Shown: piece by piece, positions 1 through 6,110 of the stretch
Layout: each line of letters starts with the position of its first letter
Position numbering within the stretch: the first letter of the stretch is position 1
Assembly: GCA_003649915.1 (NCBI GenBank)
Contig: QMTG01000039.1
Coordinates: forward strand, 1 to 9,340
Reading direction: 5' to 3'
DNA length: 9,340 nucleotides
From: Thermoplasmata archaeon
GTDB lineage: Archaea; Thermoplasmatota; Thermoplasmata; B31-G17
Notes under the pieces: model-generated
What the model was told of the DNA's origin: nothing
The model's database searches: none
The model's input: only the letters and a program-made list of their open reading frames with translations
Translations under genes and position numbers: made by a program

Positions 1-2137
1 CATATTCTGTGGGCTTTTCTCCCTCGTGCTTTTCCTCCTCACCCCCAGACTCTTCGTGTTCCTTCTCAGCATCCTCGGTCCCCTCTATCTCCTCAGCCTT
101 CTCCTTTTCAGTCTCGCCCTCCTTCTCCTCCTCGGCCTCCCCCGTCTCTTTTATCTCCTCGATCTTTTCCTCTTTCCCTGCCTCTTTTATCTCTTCGCCC
201 TTCTTTTCCTCCTCCTTCTTAGCCTTTCTTTTCTCCCGCCACATGAGATAGAACATGGTGATTGCGATTATCAGCAAAATTATATCGGCAATTATTATTC
301 CCCATGGAAGTTTGGCTTTGGGCATTAGGCTAGCGAGTACCTTTATTGTCACTGATGCTGAGTTATTTGTTCTGTTTAAAACAACAGGCTCATACTCGCG
401 CTCTGGGTCCACGTAAACATCTATTTTTTCATATGTAGAGTAGTTTAGAGATTTTAGAGTGAAAACGAATACCACTTCCTTAGTCTCGTTTGGTCCTAGA
501 GTTATTGTTGTTGAGTTCGTGTAGGCAATTGGAGTAGCCTCAACCTTTACCGTAACATTCTCAGCCTTTGATGCCCATCTATTGCCCACAACAACATGAA
601 CTTCAATCTTTTCCCCTGAAGAGTACTCTTTTTTGCTGGTATTTATACTCTTTATGTAAAGATCAGGTCCTGCATTTACCCTTATAACCTTTTTAATGGG
701 CGCTGTATAATTTTCAAGTGCCATGAATTCAGCGCTCAAGTTTATACGCACAGATTTGTTTACTGGGCTTTTAATGTTGTAAATATAATACGGATAGGGC
801 CATTTGACGAAAATTGTGTAGTTATTGTAAAATTTTTTCCCTATGGAGTTTATCCAGTAAACTTCCAAAGGAACTTCGGGTATTTTCCCATATTTGTCTG
901 TGAAATAAGTTGTTTCTTGCTCATCATGCACAATATCAACCCTTGCTGAACTAACGGGTTTTCCATAATAATCCATTACTGATAACTCAAGGCTGTGCGT
1001 GTATGTTATAAGTTTGTCCCCTTGTAGGTAATTTTTATTTAAGAATTTCTCAATTTTATCCTGAGGCATGTTGTCGAGGGCTATACACACGCTCGCCCTT
1101 ATAGTATTATTTTCAAGGTCTAGTGGGCTAGCAGATGCATATATTCCCGTGCCTGAGGATACAATGCTACAGTTTCTGATATACAGTGCTTCCTGTCTAA
1201 CATCGCCAAGTGCCCAGATCCCGATGCTTGCATTGTTTACTTTCAGCCCTTCTATCGTCCCTCCAACAGCAATAAGGCTTAGTGCACACCCACCACGCAC
1301 GCTGACATTTTTTATCATAACCCCCGTGCTTCCCACGATATCCATTCCTGTGCCGTTTTCAGGTACTCGAATTTCACAATTCGATATCATTGTTTTTTTG
1401 GCTAACGACCCCTCAATTCCAATGACATAATTGCCGTTGGGCGCGTAAATTTTAGTGTTTTTTATTGTTATATTTCCCCCATAGTATATTATTGCAGTGG
1501 CATTTCTTACCCCCGATAAATTAAAACTTGTATTATCAAGTAGTATTGTGCTGTGAACTGCAGATATTCCAATAGATATATCTCCAGGATTTTGAGGACG
1601 CATAGTGCTGTTTAGTATGCAAACCGTGGAGTTGTCTGCGACTATTGACGAGTTCATGGGGGAGTTACCAGAAAATAATGTTGAGTGGCTGGAGTAAAGG
1701 GCTGACATGACCATATATACTGTGCTGTTTAGAGTAGAATTATATAGAGTAAGGGTTGAGTTCACCAGGCGCATCCTGCTATAAACATCGTAAGCATTTG
1801 TATTTACCTCACTGCACTCAATAGTGCTGTCAGATAGGTTTACTGTGCCATTAACAACCATGATTTTGTAAACAACACCATTCTCAGCCAATATTTTTGA
1901 GTGATTTTTGAGTGTGAGTGTGCCATTAACCCGTATTGTGATATTGCTCTGCGTGATGAGAATTGTATGATTATCAAGCACTAACTCCCCATTCACATAC
2001 ATATTCGTGCTTAAATACGTTATTTTGCCCGAAGAATAGTACACTGAGCCATTAACGGTTGTTGCACCTGATTGTACGGCAAACAAGGATAATAACAGGC
2101 TCGTAATCATCATGATCCATACCACTCTTCCTGTCAT
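1..2137 (-). CDS. Secreted, C-terminally membrane-anchored surface protein with beta-helix and CARDB-like domains (3' end outside the window)
   Basis: I translated this frame from the ATG at 2137 to the window edge: 712 codons with no stop, and no stop codon inside the window. Residues 1 to about 25 form a signal peptide (MTGR, then a hydrophobic stretch ending QSGA). Residues about 30-350 are rich in short repeats of Val/Ile/Thr and N-S-T, as in right-handed parallel beta-helix proteins of the pectate-lyase-like fold. Residues about 382-430 look like a small carboxypeptidase-regulatory or Ig-like domain (YYGKPVSSARVDI). Residues about 490-600 resemble a CARDB adhesion domain (PDLYIKSI, GEKIEVHVVVGN). 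A membrane helix covers about 611-632 and is followed by a Glu/Lys-rich cytoplasmic tail. About 32 N-x-S/T sequons lie outside the membrane. I infer an N-glycosylated envelope or adhesion protein. The domain names are inferred from sequence character; the overall topology is more certain. It is transcribed away from the polymerase operon from its own promoter. Confidence 0.85.
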   Translation of the reverse strand, partial: MTGRVVWIMMITSLLLSLFAVQSGATTVNGSVYYSSGKITYLSTNMYVNGELVLDNHTILITQSNITIRVNGTLTLKNHSKILAENGVVYKIMVVNGTVNLSDSTIECSEVNTNAYDVYSRMRLVNSTLTLYNSTLNSTVYMVMSALYSSHSTLFSGNSPMNSSIVADNSTVCILNSTMRPQNPGDISIGISAVHSTILLDNTSFNLSGVRNATAIIYYGGNITIKNTKIYAPNGNYVIGIEGSLAKKTMISNCEIRVPENGTGMDIVGSTGVMIKNVSVRGGCALSLIAVGGTIEGLKVNNASIGIWALGDVRQEALYIRNCSIVSSGTGIYASASPLDLENNTIRASVCIALDNMPQDKIEKFLNKNYLQGDKLITYTHSLELSVMDYYGKPVSSARVDIVHDEQETTYFTDKYGKIPEVPLEVYWINSIGKKFYNNYTIFVKWPYPYYIYNIKSPVNKSVRINLSAEFMALENYTAPIKKVIRVNAGPDLYIKSINTSKKEYSSGEKIEVHVVVGNRWASKAENVTVKVEATPIAYTNSTTITLGPNETKEVVFVFTLKSLNYSTYEKIDVYVDPEREYEPVVLNRTNNSASVTIKVLASLMPKAKLPWGIIIADIILLIIAITMFYLMWREKRKAKKEEEKKGEEIKEAGKEEKIEEIKETGEAEEEKEGETEKEKAEEIEGTEDAEKEHEESGGEEEKHEGEKPTEY
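24..240 (-). repeat. Low-complexity polypurine tract encoding a Glu/Lys-rich cytoplasmic tail
   Basis: The plus strand here is almost pure pyrimidine, so the coding strand is almost pure purine. It encodes residues about 633-705 of the surface protein, dominated by Glu and Lys with scattered Ala, Gly and Thr. A 12-residue unit recurs: EEIKEAG at 648-654 and EEIKETG at 660-666. The repeat is visible in the DNA as two copies of a TCTTTTATCTC-type string 36 bp apart. Such tails are usually disordered or coiled-coil. They grow and shrink by slippage. Confidence 0.75.
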
Positions 2138-2142
2138 TAAAA

Positions 2143-2150
2143 CACCACCT
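2143..2150 (-). promoter_or_regulatory. Ribosome binding site of the surface-protein gene
   Basis: Read on the minus strand this is AGGTGGTG, ending 5 nt before the ATG at 2137. AGGTG pairs with the archaeal 16S 3' end (ACCUCCU). It supports the ATG at 2137 as the start rather than the Met codons at residues 9 and 10. Confidence 0.6.
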
Positions 2151-2172
2151 GATTGTGGAAAGTGGATTTTCC

Positions 2173-2182
2173 TTATATAAAA
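2173..2182 (-). promoter_or_regulatory. TATA box for the surface-protein gene
   Basis: The minus strand reads TTTTATATAA here, a strong archaeal TATA element. Its centre is about 40 nt upstream of the ATG. Transcription starting about 25 nt downstream would give a short leader of about 15 nt that just includes the AGGTGGTG site. The BRE position (about 2183-2188) falls against or within the left target duplication of the adjacent mobile element. Confidence 0.65.
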
Positions 2183-2186
2183 CTTT

Positions 2187-2196
2187 TCATTTGATT
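2187..2196. repeat. Left copy of a 10-bp target-site duplication
   Basis: TCATTTGATT directly abuts the left inverted repeat of the 222-bp element. An identical copy lies at 2419-2428 immediately outside the right inverted repeat. Perfect direct repeats at exactly these positions are the normal footprint of transposase-mediated insertion. Confidence 0.85.
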
Positions 2197-2208
2197 GGGC
2201 GTGTCCAA
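2197..2208 (+). repeat. Left terminal inverted repeat of the MITE-like element
   Basis: GGGCGTGTCCAA is the exact reverse complement of 2407-2418. Beyond 12 bp the match decays to scattered identities. Confidence 0.85.
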
Positions 2209-2340
2209 GAATTGAGTTGAGGTTTTATGGTTGAAGGGCAGAACGCTGCTACCGCCGTGGAAGTTGCACATCCTCTTTTTTCCATATACTTTCAGGCTGG
2301 GATGTGAAAAATAGCCATCTACGCCGTGTAGGGGCCAAAC

Positions 2341-2372
2341 CGCAGATGCCACACATGGCTAGATGCTCTGCG
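2341..2372. other. Nested hairpin inside the mobile element
   Basis: A 6-bp stem CGCAGA (2341-2346) / TCTGCG (2367-2372) encloses a second perfect stem GCCA (2348-2351) / TGGC (2356-2359) with a CACA loop. Either strand could fold. It may be a transposase- or host-recognised structure, or a remnant of the parent element. No T-run follows, so a terminator role is not supported. Confidence 0.4.
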
Positions 2373-2406
2373 TTCCGGAGGTGTCATTATCGCATTCTAC
2401 TATTTT

Positions 2407-2418
2407 TTGGACACGCCC
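2407..2418 (-). repeat. Right terminal inverted repeat of the MITE-like element
   Basis: TTGGACACGCCC is the exact reverse complement of the left end at 2197-2208. The right target duplication begins at the next base. Confidence 0.85.
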
Positions 2419-2428
2419 TCATTTGATT
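2419..2428. repeat. Right copy of the 10-bp target-site duplication
   Basis: TCATTTGATT is identical to 2187-2196. Removing 2197-2428 would restore the presumed pre-insertion site. Confidence 0.85.
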
Positions 2429-2486
2429 AACAGGACATATGACCTAACTTATCCACATTTTTCATCACTCTATGCCGACCCTCAAA

Positions 2487-2494
2487 CTTAAATA
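2487..2494 (+). promoter_or_regulatory. TATA box of the polymerase operon, apparently leaderless
   Basis: CTTAAATA lies with its centre about 22 nt before the ATG at 2513. Archaeal initiation about 22-27 nt downstream of the box centre places the transcript start on or beside that ATG. No Shine-Dalgarno sequence precedes the ATG (CCTATAGA), which agrees with a leaderless mRNA. Confidence 0.55.
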
Positions 2495-2512
2495 CCAAAT
2501 AGTTCCTATAGA

Positions 2513-2776
2513 ATGGCTGCCATGAAATTTGTTATGATGATAGAAGCACTACCGGGCAAGTATGCAGAACTTGTAAAGCTACTCAAACACTGCAGGATGC
2601 CAAAGGGTGTGAGCATAATAGACTCTCTTGCCATTTTTGGAAAACCTGATGTTGTTATAATCTTCGAGGCGGAAAATGAGGAGAGAGCCGCAGAGTTTGC
2701 AATACAGTTTGGTGATTGCGGCGATGTGAAAACCCTTCTTGCCCAACCAATGGAGAAAATGAAGTGGACGAGGTAG
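2513..2776 (+). CDS. Small GYD-like dimeric alpha/beta-barrel protein
   Basis: This is an 87-residue protein of unknown function. The second half (FGKPDVVIIFEAENEERAA, then IQFGDCGDVKTLLA) follows the GYD-family pattern: a Gly-x-x-Asp-Val strand, an acidic loop, a helix ending Phe-x-x-x-Phe-Gly, then Gly-x-Val-x-Thr. The first half (KFVMMIEALPGKYAELVKLL) fits strand one and helix one of the same ferredoxin-like fold. There are no membrane segments or signal peptide. The ATG at 2513 sits at the predicted transcript start, so translation is probably leaderless. The ATG at 2522 (residue 4) is the alternative. It is the first gene of the operon and ends 4 nt before the polymerase start, so the two are very likely co-transcribed. 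A binding or regulatory role is possible. An Lrp/AsnC effector-like domain is the main alternative, but no DNA-binding part is present. Confidence 0.75.
   Translation: MAAMKFVMMIEALPGKYAELVKLLKHCRMPKGVSIIDSLAIFGKPDVVIIFEAENEERAAEFAIQFGDCGDVKTLLAQPMEKMKWTR
2770..2774 (+). promoter_or_regulatory. Ribosome binding site supporting the TTG start of DP2
   Basis: GAGGT, within the end of the upstream gene, ends 6 nt before the TTG at 2781. A rival site, GGAG at 2783-2786, would serve an in-frame GTG at 2793. The choice between the two starts therefore changes the protein by only four residues. Confidence 0.45.
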
Positions 2777-2780
2777 GGGT

Positions 2781-5700
2781 TTGGAGAGCATTGTGGGCAG
2801 GAGCGTGAGTGTTGGGTTGCAGGATAGCGATGTTGAGAAATACTTTGCCCGTATCGAGCGCACGGTAAAGCAAGAGTATGGTATTGCAAGAAAGGCAAGA
2901 AAAATGGGACTTGACCCAGTAACTGATGTGGAAATATCGCCAGCAGAAGACCTAGCAATGCGTGTTGAGAAACTTGTTGGACCGAAAGGTGTGGCGGAGA
3001 GAATAAGGAGGCTTTCTAAAAAATATGAGAGGAATATTGTGGCGATAAAGGTGGCAATGGAGATTGCAAAGGATGGGAGCCTCGATAATATAAAGCAGGC
3101 ACTTAAAACAGCGCTTGCAGTTCTTACCGAGGGTGTTGTTGTCGCCCCGATTGAGGGGCTTGTTGATGTAACGGTTGGCAGAAACAGCGATGGCTCAAAT
3201 TATCTGGATTTGTACTACGCAGGCCCTATACGCTCTGCTGGTGGAACCGCTCAGGCACTCAGCGTGCTTATTGCCGACATACTGCGAAGAAACGCGGGGA
3301 TAGGCAGGTATGTTCCAGAGGCGAATGAGGTTGAGAGATATATTGAGGAGATCGGCCTATACAAAAACCTGCAGTATAGACCCACAAGGGACGAAATAAA
3401 AGCGATAATTGAAAATTGTCCAGTGTGCATAAATGGCGAGGGGACAGAGGATATTGAGGTATCGGGTAACAGAGACCTTCCAAGGGTCGGCACTAACAAA
3501 CTTCGTGGAGGAGCATGCTTGGTTATCGCGGAGGGGTTGTGCTTAAAGGCTTCAAAATTGATAAAGTATGTTAAAGAACTCAATCTGGATGGCTGGGACT
3601 TCCTTAAAAACATAGGAAAGAAGAAAAAACTTTCATCTCCATTGGGGCCAAAGGCTGATTATTTGAGCGATGTTGTGGGTGGAAGACCTATACTCTCCCA
3701 CCCGAGTGCTAGGGGTGGTTTCAGGCTCAGGTACGGTAGATGCAGGTGTAGCGGATTGGCTGCGGTCTCCATAAATCCAGCGACGATGATTGTTCTTGGG
3801 AGAGCAATTGCCATTGGAACTCAAATAAAGATTGAAAGGCCCGGAAAGGCAGCAATAGTGACACCATGCGATGAAATTGAAGGTCCTGCAGTTGTGTTAA
3901 AAAACGGCAACTTAGTTAGGGTAAATGACGTTAGAACTGCGGAGAAGGTGGCAAAGAACATAAAAGAGATTGTAGACTTGGGCGAGATACTGATATCTGT
4001 TGGCGAATTCCTAGAAAACAACCATCCATTAATGCCTGCAGCGTATTGCAAAGAGTGGTGGTTAAGGGAATGCGAGATGGCGGGAGTTGAGGACTGCGAT
4101 GTGGACAGTGCTGAGAAGGCTTTCATGATTTCCGAAAAATACGGTGTGCCATTGCATCCTGACTATCTTTACCACTGGGGGGATTTAAGCGTTAAAGATG
4201 TGGTATATCTCTCAAGATTTATAGCAAAAAATGGAGAAATTAGCAGGGGTAGGCTACTTATTCCTAAAGATGCTGACGTGAAGCGCATACTTGAAGATTT
4301 GTGCGTTCCTCATGCTGTGCTGGAGGGCAAAATCGTTGTGGAAGAGCCGTATACTTTGCTTAGATGCCTGGGCATGGGAATTAGTGGGGAGGATATTGTT
4401 GTTCACAAAAACGCCGAAAAACTCGCCGACCTTTTCCGTGGCAAAGGACGAGATACTACACTGAGATTTGTTAGCGAACTGGCAGGAGTGAGCATAAAAG
4501 ATAAAGCACCGACAAGGATAGGTGTGCGTGTCGGCAGACCTGAAAAGGCTAGAGAAAGGAAGATGAGCCCGCCAGTGCATGCCCTTTTTCCAGTAAGCGA
4601 TAAGGGTGGTGGGCAGAGGCTGTTATCTGAGGCTGTGAAGAGTGACAAAGTTTTGGTTGATGCATCATACTGGGTGTGTAGCAGGTGCGGCAATGTCAAT
4701 ATATCCCCTCGCTGTGCGTGGTGTGGAAAAAGGGCCAAATCCATGAAAACCCCCTCCGAAGTTGCTATCGATCTTAGGAGATACACAGAGAGAGTGCTCA
4801 AGAACCTTGGCATGGAAAAATTGCCCCGTGTTAAGGGTGTGAAGCGCCTTATGTCGAAGTACAGGGTTGCAGAGCCTTTAGAAAAAGGAATACTTAGGGC
4901 AAAACACGAGATTTTTGTGTTCAAGGATGGAACTGTGAGGTATGATATAACCGATGCACCACTAACACACTTTCGCCCTTCCGATGCAGGATTGAGTGTG
5001 GAGAAAGCAAGAGAACTTGGATACACGAAAGACATACACGGCAATGAGCTTGTTGATGAGAACCAAGTTGTTGAACTCTATCCTCAAGATATAATAATAC
5101 CGAAGTCTGCGGGTGATTATTTAACAAGAGTTGCCAATTTTATTGACGATCTTCTTGTCAAGTTCTATGGTCTTAAACCCTACTATATGGCTGCAAGCAG
5201 GGAGGATTTGATAGGCAGGCTCGTGATAGGGCTCGCCCCTCATACATCAACGGGGGTTGTCGGCAGAATTATAGGATACACCGATGCCAAGGTATGCTAT
5301 GCACACCCGTTCTTTCACGCAGCAAAAAGGAGAAACTGCGATGGGGATGAGGACTGCATATTTCTACTCCTTGACGGATTTTTGAACTTTTCAAGGGCGT
5401 ATTTGCCTGAAACTCGCGGAGGCTTAATGGACGCTCCCTTGGTTCTCTCCACACGCATTAACCCAACGGAGATTGACAAAGAAGCACACCATGTAGATGC
5501 AACATCTGCCTATTCACTCCAAGTATATAAACTTGCAGAAAAATTTGCCAAGCCTGAGGATGTAGAAAAACTTATAGACAATGTGAAGGCCAGGTTGGAG
5601 AGGGGAAAATCCTATACTGAAATAATGTACACACATAATACCAAAAGCATATCTATGGGACCAAAAACTTGCTTTTACAAGAGTATAAATAATATGGAAA

Positions 5701-6110
5701 GAAAGCTTGAGATACAACTGGAGCTTGCGACAAAGATAAGGGCTGTGGACGAGAGTGATGCTGCTGCTAAGGTCATAGAGACCCACTTTATACCTGATAT
5801 TATGGGGAACATGAGAACTTACTGCACACAGGTTTTCAGGTGCTTAAAGTGCAACACAAAGTACAGGCGCCCGCCACTAACAGGCAGATGCACATCAATT
5901 GTTGGCGGAAGGAGGTGTAACGGTAGGCTTGTACCCACAGTTTATGAGGCAAGCGTTAAAAAATACATGGAAATGTCGTTGAGGATTGCAAAAAGGTATA
6001 ACGTTCCGCAATACACAATGCAAAGGCTTGAAATGTTAGAAGCATCCTTAGGCTCGTTGTTTAGTGGTAATAGAGGCAAATGCAAAACGTTGGAGGATTT
6101 TCTACAATGA
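2781..6110 (+). CDS. polC: DNA polymerase D large (catalytic) subunit DP2
   Basis: This is the catalytic subunit of the archaeal replicative polymerase PolD. It extends DNA primers and works with the DP1 exonuclease subunit, which is not in this window. The 1109 residues are at the short end of the family and are intact. The N-terminal part has the conserved AGPIRSAGGTAQA block (about 147-159) and a CPVC motif at 213-216. A central zinc ribbon has cysteines 633, 636, 645 and 648. The catalytic signature NCDGDEDC starts at N852, and N852, D854 and D856 correspond to the N-x-D-x-D metal-binding residues of the Pyrococcus enzyme. A C-terminal zinc site has cysteines 1021, 1024, 1037 and 1046. 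The last residues, KTLEDFLQ, resemble a sliding-clamp (PIP) motif. No intein interrupts the catalytic motif, where Pyrococcus carries one. The start is TTG at 2781, with GTG at 2793 possible. The gene lies 4 nt after its upstream neighbour. Confidence 0.97.
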   Translation: MESIVGRSVSVGLQDSDVEKYFARIERTVKQEYGIARKARKMGLDPVTDVEISPAEDLAMRVEKLVGPKGVAERIRRLSKKYERNIVAIKVAMEIAKDGSLDNIKQALKTALAVLTEGVVVAPIEGLVDVTVGRNSDGSNYLDLYYAGPIRSAGGTAQALSVLIADILRRNAGIGRYVPEANEVERYIEEIGLYKNLQYRPTRDEIKAIIENCPVCINGEGTEDIEVSGNRDLPRVGTNKLRGGACLVIAEGLCLKASKLIKYVKELNLDGWDFLKNIGKKKKLSSPLGPKADYLSDVVGGRPILSHPSARGGFRLRYGRCRCSGLAAVSINPATMIVLGRAIAIGTQIKIERPGKAAIVTPCDEIEGPAVVLKNGNLVRVNDVRTAEKVAKNIKEIVDLGEILISVGEFLENNHPLMPAAYCKEWWLRECEMAGVEDCDVDSAEKAFMISEKYGVPLHPDYLYHWGDLSVKDVVYLSRFIAKNGEISRGRLLIPKDADVKRILEDLCVPHAVLEGKIVVEEPYTLLRCLGMGISGEDIVVHKNAEKLADLFRGKGRDTTLRFVSELAGVSIKDKAPTRIGVRVGRPEKARERKMSPPVHALFPVSDKGGGQRLLSEAVKSDKVLVDASYWVCSRCGNVNISPRCAWCGKRAKSMKTPSEVAIDLRRYTERVLKNLGMEKLPRVKGVKRLMSKYRVAEPLEKGILRAKHEIFVFKDGTVRYDITDAPLTHFRPSDAGLSVEKARELGYTKDIHGNELVDENQVVELYPQDIIIPKSAGDYLTRVANFIDDLLVKFYGLKPYYMAASREDLIGRLVIGLAPHTSTGVVGRIIGYTDAKVCYAHPFFHAAKRRNCDGDEDCIFLLLDGFLNFSRAYLPETRGGLMDAPLVLSTRINPTEIDKEAHHVDATSAYSLQVYKLAEKFAKPEDVEKLIDNVKARLERGKSYTEIMYTHNTKSISMGPKTCFYKSINNMERKLEIQLELATKIRAVDESDAAAKVIETHFIPDIMGNMRTYCTQVFRCLKCNTKYRRPPLTGRCTSIVGGRRCNGRLVPTVYEASVKKYMEMSLRIAKRYNVPQYTMQRLEMLEASLGSLFSGNRGKCKTLEDFLQ
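6092..6096 (+). promoter_or_regulatory. Ribosome binding site of the asparagine-synthase-like gene
   Basis: GGAGG lies inside the DP2 coding end and ends 10 nt before the ATG at 6107. That ATG overlaps the DP2 stop as ATGA. The longer in-frame start at 6080 has only GAGG at 3-nt spacing, so 6107 is preferred. Confidence 0.6.

Larger units (their letters stand above)
2197..2418. mobile_element. 222-bp MITE-like non-autonomous transposable element
   Basis: The ends are perfect 12-bp terminal inverted repeats, GGGCGTGTCCAA at 2197-2208 and TTGGACACGCCC at 2407-2418. A perfect 10-bp target duplication flanks them. The interior has stops in all the frames I translated. The longest stretches are a few dozen codons and match no transposase I recognise, so the element cannot move by itself and would need a transposase supplied in trans. 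It looks more GC-rich than the AT-rich intergenic DNA around it. It separates the divergent promoters of the surface gene and the polymerase operon, lying 14 bp from the former TATA box. Several IS families make duplications of 8-10 bp, so I do not assign a family. The intact ends and duplication suggest a fairly recent insertion. Confidence 0.85.

Noticed and set aside
9..328. Two plus-strand open frames rich in Ser/Phe/Leu
   Set aside because: They are the complement of the polypurine tail of the minus-strand surface gene. Low-complexity composition explains their openness.
1068..1430. Plus-strand 120-codon frame
   Set aside because: It lies antisense within the intact 712-codon surface-protein frame and shows no recognisable domain or ribosome site.
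2227..2306. Short plus-strand ORF inside the mobile element starting ATGGTTGAAGGG
   Set aside because: It has only 26 codons, and the other frames I translated also contain stops. No transposase motif is visible, so it is not called as a gene.
2506..2958. Minus-strand 150-codon frame over the GYD-like gene and DP2 start
   Set aside because: It is antisense to two well-supported genes and looks like no protein family.
4403..5044. Minus-strand 213-codon frame inside DP2
   Set aside because: It is long, but fully antisense to conserved polymerase sequence, including the central zinc ribbon. Its composition is Ser/Leu-rich, typical of a shadow frame.
5331..5360. Possible intein at the DP2 catalytic motif
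   Set aside because: Pyrococcus DP2 carries an intein here, but in this window NCDGDEDC is continuous and no splicing motifs occur.
6080..6106. Upstream ATG for the asparagine-synthase-like gene
   Set aside because: Its ribosome site spacing is only 3 nt, whereas the ATG at 6107 has GGAGG and the ATGA overlap with the DP2 stop.
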